From assembly GCA_017163975.1 (NCBI GenBank), contig JAFFSR010000237.1, positions 4,092,001-4,156,000 on the forward strand: a stretch of DNA of 64,000 nt, read 5' to 3'. Below are positions 56,601 to 63,000 of this stretch, piece by piece. The notes under the pieces were generated by a model. The model was not told the origin of the DNA. It searched no databases and saw only the letters and a program-made list of their open reading frames with translations. Source of the stretch: Anastatus disparis. Taxonomy: Eukaryota > Arthropoda > Insecta > Hymenoptera > Eupelmidae. Within the stretch, counting starts at the first letter, position 1, and each line of letters opens with the position of its first letter. A program made the translations under genes and the position numbers.

Positions 56601-57041
56601 GCAAGATAAATCAATGATCATTCCAAAAAAGGCAAAAGGATGCAGAGAACTCGAGATGATTGTGTCACACGATATATAAATACAGTATTATTTACAAAAT
56701 ATATGTTACGAATTTTTATTTGAAAATTCAAACGTATTTACATGATATCAATTTAAATCAAGTACTGATTGTTATACTGATATTATAATGTTTAAATTTA
56801 ACGATAGAAATAACTGTTTACAAATGTATAATGTTTCTCAAAGTACGAAGAGAAGTTCAAAGGAATAGTAGTAAAAAATAGAAATAAATAGAAAGTCGTG
56901 TTAGTAATTTAATTGTTAGTTTAAAAAAATAAACTTTGCTATGTTAAGTATAATTTATTAAATCGTGTTGTGTTTTCTGTCGTTTTTTTTTTGTATTATT
57001 GTCGACCTGTAGTGTCGAAGTCTCGGGCTCTGCAGCGACAT
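9232..57041 (-). CDS. rad: radish-type protein: RRxS-rich region, LIM finger, Rap-GAP and BTB/BACK (whole gene, spliced)
   Basis: Minus-strand gene; coding exons in transcript order are listed separately. All junctions are AG/GT and phase-consistent, giving about 1,583 residues if translation starts at 55092-55090 (ATG) or slightly more from the ATG at 57041-57039. Domains by residue from the 55092 start: CxxC 5-8; Arg/Ser-rich low-complexity region 45-609 with about 17 RRxS/T sites; LIM-type finger HxxCxxCxxC 620-629 and CxxH 650-653; acidic linker 700-794; Rap-GAP about 795-1139 with the catalytic-Asn motif RKRHIGND (Asn 1013); BTB first strand/helix block 1188-1228; 132-residue insert; BTB second half plus BACK-like helices 1361-1583. 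The Rap-GAP domain stimulates GTP hydrolysis by Rap-type GTPases. The PKA-site-rich region matches what is known of Drosophila radish, a memory gene; the BTB part resembles insect 'serine-enriched protein' gprs. Symbol is by resemblance from memory, not by search. Confidence 0.85.
9909..10427 (-). CDS. rad: rad exon, BTB second half and BACK-like region
   Basis: 173 codons. FDIIEFDPETFRILLDYLHT, GLICAAEHYDLPELLQAC, LSALENYYWRYTSASELVNM, LTLSESMVQMIM, FEAMINWAKHRI, LYRITPQELIK: the second half of a BTB domain followed by BACK-type helices, as in Kelch-BTB proteins. Exon is symmetric (phase 0 both sides). Confidence 0.94.
10531..10595 (-). mobile_element. Truncated SINE copy, tail part only
   Basis: On + AACATCGCTGTATTTACGCTATCATTACA then GCTAATTAGCGACGGAGGTT and CAGTG, the same 65-bp tail module as in the full copies at 10820 and 52650, with no tRNA-like head. 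Sits in the intron between the last two BTB exons, 225 bp from the full copy. Confidence 0.75.
10820..11004 (-). mobile_element. tRNA-derived SINE, full copy
   Basis: On the minus strand: tRNA-like head with A box (TGGCTCACTCGG near 10981-10992) and B box (GGGTTCGAATCCC near 10938-10951), then a linker ACAAGTACCACTGTACGTTA, and the tail AACCTCCGTCGCTAACTAGC..ATAGCGACC ending in an A-rich run. Shares the whole order with the copy at 52650-52846. It is in the same orientation as the host gene. Confidence 0.85.
11257..11486. mobile_element. Palindromic 230-bp MITE-like element
   Basis: Terminal inverted repeats TACCCGGAGAAAAATTC at the left and GAATTTTTCTCTGTGTA at the right; the arms continue to pair over about 110 bp each (CCATGGGAYATAC and AAATTACTA blocks match in reverse complement). 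Outer TA on both sides is consistent with a TA target duplication. Same length and similar termini as the element at 59815-60044. Confidence 0.7.
11774..11883 (-). CDS. rad: rad exon, end of BTB insert
   Basis: 36 codons: KEAKEREKAAQSLAVPRLSV, CADAQKVDRAKLAQTE. Charged helix then return to the BTB fold. Acceptor TTTGCAG, donor GTATAA, phase 0 out. Confidence 0.88.
12670..12824 (-). CDS. rad: rad exon, basic insert inside BTB
   Basis: 51 codons: PKSVPSSPMVKRAFSRLG, TAHFGRSIRKHGSNTL, DDRKRWASSQDCS. Strongly basic with SP sites; likely disordered. Acceptor TGTTTAG, donor GTATGT, phase 1 out. The segment matches my memory of insect gprs. Confidence 0.88.
12825..13826. other. rad intron, nothing recognised
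   Basis: 1.0-kb AT-rich intron inside the BTB insert. No repeat, hairpin or coding signal found. Confidence 0.65.
13827..13982 (-). CDS. rad: rad exon, BTB helix and start of insert
   Basis: 51 codons: VFQEMLYG completes the 'RxxVFxxMLYG' BTB motif; then Pro/Ser-rich insert AELLARPAPTLLSPQ and SNFLQVPDVESP. Acceptor TTCTTAG, strong donor GTAAGT, phase 2 out. Confidence 0.9.
14359..14598 (-). CDS. rad: rad exon, start of BTB part
   Basis: 79 codons: RGSWRPIGHMRPSSPLLDS, a helix DQFEDYDQLAKDFTKVFL, and the first BTB strands ANLFDVSFLVPGQQ and RFIGVRAILGVRS. Acceptor TTTTTTAG, donor GTATTT, phase 2 out. The join to the Rap-GAP exon restores an Arg codon. Confidence 0.92.
14688..14859 (-). CDS. 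rad: rad exon, C-terminal Rap-GAP
   Basis: 56 codons: PMFREWILTKIVNGERASYS, APKFARMQERTRSQMLEDIV, ending GQIPKPY. SAPKFAR-ERTR is the last conserved Rap-GAP block. Acceptor TTTTAG, donor GTTTAA is weak; reading through it would end the protein 9 residues later (FNNFFSIDLL), a possible Rap-GAP-only isoform. Confidence 0.93.
15035..15277. mobile_element. Palindromic MITE-like element in a rad intron
   Basis: Left arm AAAGTGATATTAAAATATTA then TACGCATAAAAATTAAT is mirrored by ATTAATTTTTATGCGTA then TTATACTTTAATGTCACTTT at the right. Arms of about 60 bp at roughly 85-90% identity with a diverged centre. Termini differ from the TACAC..GAGA pair, so it is a different family. Confidence 0.6.
15369..15603 (-). 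CDS. rad: rad exon, catalytic Rap-GAP helix
   Basis: 78 codons opening LQRKRHIGNDIVCVVF. The Asn of RHIGND is the position known in Rap1GAP as the catalytic Asn that acts in place of an arginine finger, so the protein should be active. Continues HTFILVRV and VSVVTRDEVGAYKPY. Acceptor TTTCAG, donor GTATGC, phase 1 out. Confidence 0.96.
16224..16620 (-). CDS. rad: rad exon, central Rap-GAP
   Basis: 132 codons: LKVGVIYVKENQYTEEEIL, FDEFLTILGEKVRLKNF, YKGGLDTVHDLTGLHSVYT and GIEIMFHVSTLLPYEKHD, all signature blocks of the catalytic Rap-GAP fold. Acceptor AAACAG, donor GTTTCA, phase 0 out. Confidence 0.96.
17096..17163. repeat. GC-rich hairpin island
   Basis: GGGGCGCGGCAGCGCCCCC (perfect GGGGCGC/GCGCCCC stem) followed by CCCGAT..GGCGAAGC..ATCGGG, a second stem. 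Around 65% GC inside an intron that is about 80% AT, so it is not ordinary intron sequence. Similar in style to the loops of the hairpin array at 30744-32084. Confidence 0.6.
17360..17515. repeat. Degenerate tandem repeat, three units
   Basis: Three units with the core TTTTCTCCAGTTCGTCAATTC (positions about 17363, 17406 and 17470) followed by a TATATATA-GRTATACTRCC segment. Units are about 55 bp and diverged. Lies just after the GC-rich island and may belong to the same element. Confidence 0.55.
17843..19931. repeat. Long near-perfect inverted repeat (arms 17843-18803 and 18969-19931, 165-nt spacer)
   Basis: The two arms of about 961 and 963 bp are reverse complements of each other; by eye they differ only by a few homopolymer lengths (for example T9/T10 near 18680 and T6/T7 near 18727). 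Inner ends are CTTGCTAGGCCCG and CGGGCCTAGCAAG. Outer ends are TTAAAAATCG and CGATTTTTAA. No open frame of note is inside. It lies in the 3.9-kb rad intron between two Rap-GAP exons, so the transcribed intron would contain a very long foldback. An assembly artefact cannot be excluded. Confidence 0.93.
18452..18619. repeat. Two direct repeats with internal stems inside the inverted-repeat arm
   Basis: Copies at about 18455-18507 and 18568-18617 share CTTGACATTARAATTTYATG then AAATCAYGAAACAAATGTCA. In each, CTTGACAT and ATGTCAAG form a short stem. Mirror copies occur in the right arm. Confidence 0.7.
20533..20765 (-). CDS. rad: rad exon, N-terminal Rap-GAP subdomain
   Basis: 77 codons with YEKYFYGTEHWNYF and DEDLGPVILSIKQE, the typical first block of Rap-GAP proteins (YxxxFYGxEHxNYF ... 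LGPVxxSIK). Acceptor CAATCAG, donor GTAAGC, phase 2 out. Confidence 0.93.
21728..22008 (-). CDS. rad: rad exon, acidic linker before Rap-GAP
   Basis: 93 codons. Starts EFCNEYPHSLIPTPGYWIEC and turns strongly acidic (DESESDRDGTDID, YEENEDGDDN). Acceptor TTACAG, donor GTGAGA, phase 0 out. The PTPGYWIE segment precedes the Rap-GAP fold. Confidence 0.87.
22009..25781. other. rad intron, no gene seen
   Basis: 3.8-kb intron between the LIM-end exon and the acidic-linker exon. It holds a diverged ATAATGTAAAATTTTA repeat near 22250-22340, a moderately GC-rich stretch 24180-24260 and a pyrimidine-rich tract 24240-24370 and 24570-24640. No convincing open frame. Confidence 0.75.
25782..25954 (-). CDS. 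rad: rad exon, end of LIM finger and linker
   Basis: 57 codons: FKNQILCDLHFADVSLMECS supplies the final zinc ligands C650 and H653. It continues into SDFMQQLRSFK and a site ARRKSSTT. Acceptor ATTATAG, donor GTAATT, phase 1 out. Confidence 0.87.
26639..26741 (-). CDS. rad: rad exon, LIM-type zinc finger
   Basis: 33 codons containing HYHEECLKCNSCGLNLTG, the H-x2-C-x2-C-x2-C core of a LIM domain; the last ligands (CDLH) follow in the next exon, C-x20-C-x2-H, within LIM spacing. The first CxxC pair of a full LIM domain is absent here and may come from the N-terminal exon. Confidence 0.88.
30006..30042. repeat. (AT)18 microsatellite
   Basis: Uninterrupted AT dinucleotide run of 37 nt. Confidence 0.97.
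30995..31008. promoter_or_regulatory. Palindromic GCGCATGCGC site (NRF1/ewg-type)
   Basis: GCGCGCATGCGCA matches the known NRF1-family consensus YGCGCAYGCGCR. It lies in the non-hairpin centre of the array element, next to a GA-rich run (31030-31060). Function is inferred from the motif only. Confidence 0.4.
31030..31061. repeat. GA-rich simple repeat
   Basis: GAGAGCGTGAAAGAGAGAG with a following AAGAGAGAGAG run; GAGA-factor-like but imperfect. Confidence 0.7.
31075..31360. repeat. Two diverged direct repeats in the centre of the hairpin element
   Basis: TCCTATAGCGGTTAACATAGGATA at 31077 and TCCTATAGCTGATAACATAG with GATA at 31298 are similar, each with CCTAT/ATAGG inverted ends; both are followed after about 40 nt by AAAACGTGT. 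Offset is about 221 nt. Confidence 0.55.
34667..34709. repeat. Short near-perfect hairpin
   Basis: Left arm CAATAAATCAAGTGCATAA, loop CATAA, right arm TTATGTACTTGATTTATTG; 18 of 19 positions pair and the remaining one is a G/T-type mismatch. Confidence 0.8.
34951..34990. repeat. AT microsatellite with GC interruption
   Basis: (AT)8 then GCAT then (AT)n; 40 nt, self-complementary. Confidence 0.9.
37795..37827 (+). other. G-quadruplex motif
   Basis: Four G runs on the + strand (6, 3, 3 and 5 G) separated by loops of 5, 4 and 7 nt, which fits the G3+N1-7 rule. It stands out in a very AT-rich intron, and would be C-rich in the host transcript. Confidence 0.8.
38618..38645. repeat. (TA)14 microsatellite
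   Basis: Uninterrupted TA dinucleotide run of 28 nt. Confidence 0.95.
42457..42568 (-). CDS. rad: rad exon, end of Arg/Ser-rich region
   Basis: 37 codons, VQRYRGRRDSSAQ then a Thr/Ser-rich tail SSTFFDTSTQT. Acceptor CTATAG, strong donor GTAAGT, phase 1 out. It ends at the 15.7-kb intron. Confidence 0.85.
43150..43351 (-). CDS. rad: rad exon with tandem RRQS repeat
   Basis: 67 codons with a repeated peptide: RRQSTTEEILIARGF, RRQSTTEEMIRCRNF, RRQSSQSDD. Three evenly spaced RRQS sites 15 residues apart suggest an internal duplication of a phosphorylation module. Acceptor TTTTTCAG, donor GTACTT, phase 0 out. Confidence 0.88.
43806..43986 (-). CDS. rad: rad exon, Arg/Ser-rich region 3
   Basis: 59 codons: RKARRDSLSPDSAGYS, RRRDSRSHLSPDRN, GRLRRQSTSMAGRPP. 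Three PKA-type sites and several SP sites. The acceptor is a purine-rich AAAAAAAG preceded by a T run, weak but the only one that keeps the frame; donor GTGAGA. Confidence 0.8.
44235..44370 (-). CDS. rad: rad exon, basic/Pro-rich segment
   Basis: 45 codons beginning CYYKSKETSPNKLRL and ending PTLSPDPDDG; one RRGS site. Acceptor ATTCCAG, donor GTAAAT, phase 1 out. Confidence 0.85.
44371..46737. other. rad intron, nothing recognised
   Basis: 2.4-kb AT-rich intron between the Thr-rich and basic/Pro-rich exons. No open frame, repeat or hairpin that I could support. Confidence 0.7.
46738..47104 (-). CDS. rad: rad exon, Thr/Ser/Pro-rich low-complexity segment
   Basis: 122 codons. Starts EHLEAHKCQNERSSS, then a run of about 45 Thr/Ser residues made of ACA/TCA/ATG repeats, then Pro/Val/Ser-rich sequence and the PKA-like site TRRDSTTQ. 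Acceptor CTTTAG, donor GTAAAT, phase 0 out. The Thr-rich part is expected to be disordered and variable in length between species. Confidence 0.83.
47105..47787. other. rad intron, nothing recognised
   Basis: 0.7-kb intron rich in AAAATTTT and TAAAACTTTT words, so weak self-complementarity is everywhere, but no discrete element could be delimited. Confidence 0.6.
47788..48034 (-). CDS. rad: rad exon, Arg/Ser-rich region 2
   Basis: 81 codons. RRxS sites in SRRGSGES, SRRESVYG and KRRQSQQS, then a Ser/Asn-rich tail (SASSTDSAASNAV). Acceptor ACCGCAG, donor GTGAGA. Ends in phase 2 and completes an Arg codon with the next exon. Confidence 0.85.
48035..51914. other. rad intron with short hairpins
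   Basis: 3.9-kb intron between the first two Arg/Ser exons. Holds stem-loops at about 50220-50258 and 50346-50406; otherwise unremarkable AT-rich sequence. Confidence 0.75.
50346..50406. repeat. 61-nt near-perfect hairpin
   Basis: Two 28-nt arms (AAAGACTTGCATTCAAAGTT..., its complement ending CAAGTCTTT) around the 5-nt loop TAATC. 27 of 28 positions pair; on one strand the odd position is a G-U wobble. Loop is short for an animal microRNA precursor, so a small palindromic element is the safer reading. Confidence 0.85.
51915..52361 (-). CDS. rad: rad exon, Arg/Ser-rich region 1
   Basis: 148 codons with five RRxS/T motifs (GRRDS, NRRRSS, SRRET, KRRES, TRRDS) and two helical-looking segments, LAQLTDILRSS and LADIAKSLPWARQQ. 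Tandem acceptors 6 nt apart (CAG|GTACAG|GT) give starts at 52361 or 52355 with the same phase, adding or removing two residues. Donor GTTATT is weak. Exon is symmetric, phase 1 to phase 1. Confidence 0.85.
52650..52846 (-). mobile_element. tRNA-derived SINE, full copy
   Basis: Minus strand: head with A box TGGCTCAGTCGGTAGAGC (about 52818-52835), anticodon-like loop GGATTCATAATC, B box GAGTTCGAATCCC (52780-52792), linker ACAAGTACCACTATATATG, then the tail CGACCTCCGTCGCTAATTAGC..ATACAGCGACGTTAAATAAAA. Remnants of a 4-bp acceptor stem (GTCG/CGAC) remain. Lies in the rad intron 54959-52362. Confidence 0.87.
53389..53419. repeat. Perfect 12-bp hairpin
   Basis: TTTCTGTATATA, loop CTCCAAT, TATATACAGAAA. 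Confidence 0.8.
54960..55096 (-). CDS. rad: rad exon with probable start codon and CxxC motif
   Basis: ATG at 55092-55090 opens MTAICFVCNLPILSHQ, then VWQGGNGWDDLVREQ. Acceptor TTTTACAG, donor GTAAAT, phase 1 out. The C5-F-V-C8 pair looks like the first half of a LIM-type zinc finger whose remaining ligands are encoded far downstream at 26639-26741. The frame is also open upstream of the ATG, so this may not be the first coding exon. Confidence 0.75.
55097..57006. other. Probable 5' intron of rad
   Basis: 1.9 kb between the CxxC exon and the candidate 5' exon. Contains a TAG trinucleotide run (56243-56264). No coding signal. Confidence 0.6.
56243..56264. repeat. (TAG)7 microsatellite
   Basis: Seven uninterrupted TAG units. 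Confidence 0.93.
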
Positions 57042-57074
57042 CGCATGGCAAGAGGGTAGGGGGTTCTGGCCGAC
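57007..57074 (-). CDS. rad: rad candidate 5' exon with upstream ATG
   Basis: Acceptor TTTTACAG followed by 68 nt open in the frame that splices to the next exon (ending CAC TAC AG, joined to G ACC ATG). An ATG at 57041-57039 would add MSLQSPRLRHYRT before the ATG of the next exon. The donor GTCGAC is weak and the exon may be 5' UTR only, or not used. Confidence 0.4.
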
Positions 57075-60000
57075 CTGTAAAACAACACATACGAACACAC
57101 ACAATTGTAGGAGCTAAACAAAAATTTTTTTATAGTTTTTTCTTTGTTTAAATTTTGTTTCAATGTTTTTTCTTTTATTATTATAAATGTAATCGTTGTG
57201 ATAAAATCCCATCTTCCAGGCCTCTGCGTAGCGAGGGTTTCAAAGCAAATAAATATCACATTCACATAAGATATTTATTCATGTATATTTTCTTTTCTAT
57301 ATATTTAATTAAGTTTCTAATTTCAGACACATTCAATAAAAACATTTATAGGATTCATGACTCTATGGGCAACATTTATTGTGATGCAACATCTTAATTT
57401 AGATATATTTTTTTATATTTTTTAAAAAATCGTGTCGTAATATTGTATTTTAAGTGCTCATTTCATTTGTTATTCATTTTTTATTCGGAGATGATAATAA
57501 AAGATGCATGTTTATTTTAAAATTCACAAGTTAAATTAGAATATTTTATAATAGCATTTTCATATTAAGTATTAAAATTTCTCTTCAATTAAATATTTAT
57601 AAAATCTCCGAATAAAAATCAATACTACCAATGAATATAGGATTATATTTTAATAACGTTTAGTGTTAAAAATGGACAATTGAGTTCTCATTTTATATAC
57701 TTGTATAATTCATACACTTGCTTTAATATGTAAACTTAATCTAAATTTGTGTCAATATATGTTTTAAAAGTTTAAAAAATGTATGTGCATTCAACAACAA
57801 TTAATATTGATTTATATTTACATTAATATTTCATATGCAGATAGAACTTTTCAGATTCAATCTAAAATAATCATGTCAATCTAAATGACGTTATCTAGGT
57901 TTCGATATTAACTTTGGTTTGAATTTTTTAAATTTCAACATAAAAATAAGAGAAACAAAAATTCAGCGATAAAAACAAAATTAAATGTTTCAGCTACAAA
58001 AACATCTGTAATAATTTTTACATCTTGATGAAATTTTTTTTTATTATAAAAGCGAACGTTTGCTGCTATTGAAAATTTGTTAGAAACAACAAAAAGCTAA
58101 AAAAAAAAAAGAAAATTGCCGAATTGTTCGTAAACAAGTTTGAAGTACACTCGAAATGAAAAAGGTTTTTCGTATATAAAAACGTAAAAGTAGTACGTGC
58201 TGTATTGTGTTACAAAAATACGCGAATACTACCAAAAACAGCGTTACGCATATGTTCAAACCCACTTCATATTAAAGAAAAAAGTCGAAAAATAAAAAAT
58301 TTTTACGTGACTAAAGTTAAATTAGATATTTCAATTTTAATTGAAATGATTCTAGTATTTTTAATAAAATAAGGAAAATATATCCGTTATTTAAATATTA
58401 AAAATATGAATTTACAAACAACTGATGATAAAAAAGATAAATTGAATTTCTATATGTATGAAAAATAATTGGCTTACTAATGAATAATGGCCAATTCATC
58501 TGAAACTCGTTCATACGAACGTGCATTTAATCCAGTTAAATTTAATAAATATTTATTTAACATTTAACGATATTATTCATTATATTTTAAAGTATAAAAT
58601 GATAATAAAATTTAATATAAAAATAATACTGTAATTCAATTTTATTAATAATGAAAATATCTTTGTTTTAATTATTAACATTTCCTTCTGTTAACAAAAA
58701 AACTTACCACGTATTATTGGAATATTTAAAAATCAATTTAACAACTGAAAATCATCGAAATTCATATTCAATTTATAAGACACGAAAAAAATTAATCACT
58801 TACTAAACATCATAATACAATGGTTTAACCATGCTGTGAAACTCAAGCTTATACACATCCTCAACATTAAGAAAATCAAATTTTCGATCCCAATAACCGT
58901 CAAGTCATTATTAATTACACTTTCTATCTCCCTTGCTCTTGCCTCCACACTCTCTATTTTAGTTTTAGACAAGCTGAGAGTTAAGGAACCAAAATCCAAT
59001 ATAATACCATCTGATTAAGCTCGAAGCGTATGTGTGTGTTGGACCAAATATACAATATATAACCAAAACCATACTTTAATCCATCGTTTTGGTAAACTTT
59101 AAATATCTTTGGCACAAGGCTTATCTTATCCAAATGATGAAGCAAGCCATCTGTTGCTTAACTTTAACGTATACCTTATAATCTATATGTGGTATACACT
59201 GTATATATTTCTTTAAAGAAAAAAAGAAGTGGTAGTAGTAACCCTCAGCGTTTAGTCAGACACAAAGAGCATTCTTGTGTCGCTTTCATAGTTTACGAGA
59301 AAAGTAAATGAAGAAGGAATGAGAGCCATGGCAATGAGTAGATTATTTATGCTACGTCGTAAACTTCATTAATTTTTTAAGAAGTAGAAGAAGAAGACTG
59401 AAAAGTATTTATAGCATCTTTGGATGCCTTGGTATATTGAAATTTTAATGGAAATTCTATGGTTGAAAGTAAGAACTTTTACGCCTTTTGTTTTGATTTT
59501 TTATAGAAAAATTATAACTTTTGTAATCTGTTGTCACGTTGTGCAGTAAAAAGAGATTTTGCAAGGATATACTTCGTTATTAATCCCTAGTGAAAATTGA
59601 AACGTTTTTTTACCATTTTATGACCAGTAGAAATGGAAACGCTTTTTTTAACATTTTATGGCTATTTCTTTGGCATTATTATATTACTAATAACCTTACA
59701 TTTTTATTAACACCATTTTTTATGTTCACATCTCTACCAGGGATGTTCTGTTTTTTAATAATTTAAATATTAGGATTTTAAAGACTAGTTCCTATAATAG
59801 CTCTGATCAATTCATACACTAGGAGAAATATTTTTATAAAAATTACAATAGTTTATAGTAATATTGTTACAGATTACAGCCAAAAATTGACGTAGTACAT
59901 AAAGGAATTTACTATAAATGTTATAACCCCTATGTTTTAAGTAAATTTTACCATGTATTATGGTAATTTTTGGCTATGATGACTGTCTGTAACAACGTTA

Positions 60001-63000
60001 CTATAAACCATTGTAACTTTTAACAGAAAATTTATCTCAGTGTATAAAACCATGAATTAGTTAATTAGATCAACAAAATATTTTTAAAAATTTAATACCA
60101 AGCACTCAAGACTCCTAAAATCGATTAAAATGATTTGACAGAAAGCAGATTACTATAAAGCCGCAGATTAAATCGCGCTTGTGTGTATGTATATATGGCC
60201 CCAGTGGTCTTTGCATTGCTAAATAAGCAATGTCGTTAAAGCTTTCTATTCTCAATGACGTAGAATTGAATTTGAAACATCCAAAGCTTAAAATTAATTT
60301 TAATTAATTTGACATTTGTAAACGTTTGTTTCGACATAACCATGTCAAATTTAATTAATTTTAAACGGATCGTCATGTTTTGTTGCTTTCCATTATGGCT
60401 TAGATTAATTAAAGACATTTTAAATTGATTGCTTATTTTGGATTGATTATGTGTAATTTATATGTGTATTATGTTGTTTTAGAGTAGATATTTATTGACT
60501 TGGAATATAAAGTTTGGATATTTGAATTATATAAATTGGAAAGACTTTGTGATTTTCGATAATTTTAATTTGAAAATCTTTATTGCGGGAGTAGATTAGC
60601 TTTACTGTTGTAATTTCATTCTTTTAGAATAAATTGAAAAATCTTTTAACTATGCTCAAATTACAACTGAGGTAATAATGAAAATTTTTAATTATTTTTC
60701 TAATTTTGTTATTTTTGAAAATTTTCAATTCCAATATCATACTGCAAATTCAAAAACTATTTATTTAATTTACTACTGCGTCTTATTGAAAAGAAATTTC
60801 ATTCCTTGAATATAGAAAAACCAATAGCAAATACAATTCACTTATTTTAAAAGGATTTGAAAAAATCTACCACAGGTGATTCAATAATTTTCTAATCTAT
60901 TTCTTTTACTTTTCCACAAATTTGCAATCGTCTTTTATTGAGTATTTTTCTATTTCTTGAATTATAATAAAAGTATGAAATTCGTTTAATTAACAATATA
61001 TTATTATAAACAAAATAGTGATTGTTAAATATCCTTAAAGATTAAATTAAAAAATTTTTTATACAACGCAAAATATCAAATTAAATGAAATACGTAAAAG
61101 AATAAAATTCCAGCAATGTTGCTTCTTTGTACTAAACTACACGCGTTTAAAAAAAAGAATAAGAAATATATACAGCTCTCATTAAGAGTCGAAAAGCACA
61201 TCGACCTTTATCAAAGTGGCAAAGCCGAGCACTTGATTTACAAAAATTACGTTTGAAGTAGAGAAAGAAGAGGATTAAATGAGTGAAAATAAAATAGAGA
61301 GAGAAAGAGAAAAAAAGTAAGGCATGTTAAAAGTCGATATTTCTCATTTAAACGAAAGTTTTTCAAGCTGCTTGATTTTTATGTGCCCTTTGACACGAAA
61401 ATTAATATTCAACTAAAGAGATTATCTTTATTGAGCGATAAAAATGCTAAATGAAGGCTAAATCGATGAGTTAGAAAATAAAAAGAAAGGGAGGAAAAAG
61501 CTTCAGAAACAGACAAGCGACTGTCGAAATATTTCGTTTAACATTTTACGAAGTAATAAAGTTTAAATTTCATTAAAGATTTTTAGAATTCTTGCGATAT
61601 TGGTGAAGAGGGTAAGTTAATTTTATTTTTAATTAATATGAAAAAAAAAATCCAAACTGTTATGAATATTATCAAAAATTTTAATTAACAAAAAATGATA
61701 ATTAATCATTAAGAAAATTCTTTTTTTTATTAATTTCTTAAAGCAAGTTTTATTTTTTTTTAAAAAACATTTAAAGTTTAATGAGAGATTTGAGTTTAAA
61801 ATTCACCCCATTATCTAAAGTAAATAATCCAAAGAAACTACTAAAAACTTATTTTAACTTCGTAATTATTATTATAGCTGAGCTAAATAAACTTTTGTTT
61901 CGCCTTGTTTATAATTAAAATGTTTTATCAAGATGTGTAAAATTATAGATTTATTTTAAGTTTTTTTCATAACCAAATTTTTTTATAGCTTTTATGCGGA
62001 TTAATTTTTAAATTTACTTTTTATATCATCGTCTTTCAGCGTATGCATATAGTAATGTACATTGAATTAATCCGCTAGAGCTCGAATGAGTAACATCATT
62101 AGTATTCATCATAACTTTTTATAAGCTCAAAAAATATATATATAAATCCCTTCATAAAATCATATTTTACATATTTCATGACACAAATAATAAGAACCAT
62201 GGAATAAGAAAAAAAATTGGTCTAAAAGTACGTTATTTAACAATCTCATCTATATATTCTCATTCCTATACAAGAGTGATTGTTGGATTAGTATTATCAA
62301 GTTTTTCAACTTTTTTTTGACTTTTTTTTTAATATTCTTGCTTTTGTATTCTGAGCATCATCGAGCTTTGAGTATCGACGTTAATGTAAAGCTTGCCTTT
62401 TACACTTGTAAAGTGAAAAGGATCCTTTTGAAGTTTACTCATTCGTTAGTGGGTCTTTGCTTTCGGTCTTATCTTGCACAAGTATGAACAAGTTATAGAC
62501 TGCTTAATGACGCGACAATGGATGATTATGCATAGAATGATGTCATCATACGAATAATAATGATGGAAGTTGATTGATGAAAGTTGATTAATTCGCATAT
62601 AACACTGTTTTTATCAAATATTCATTGCTCGTCTCAAATATTGTTTTTAACTTGAAAGCATTTAAAATAATCAAACTATTAAAAAATCAACATAACATGT
62701 TTATTCCTGATTAAACTTCCACATAAAACAATTATCCATTTAATGACTTTTCATTCCCATAAAAATACCTTGATATAACCTCCGTTTTAATAATATACAC
62801 GTTATATTCATCAATCGCAAAAAAAGCTCAGAAATTCAATAAAATTTAAAGCGAACGATAATTCTATATTCTGTTTTATAATTATATTTCATCGTTTATT
62901 TATAAACTCGATCAAGTTCACAAATGGGAACGAGGAGAGTGAGCTATCTAGGTCAGGTGATGCGCAAAGGCAACTTTTCGAATTGATATGAAAAAAAATG

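Noticed and set aside
58796..58999. 67-residue frame with a helical-looking segment (LSKTKIESVEARAREIE)
   Set aside because: Least random-looking of the small frames and possibly a retroelement remnant, but a stop lies just upstream and no flanking homologous frame is visible; not enough to call.
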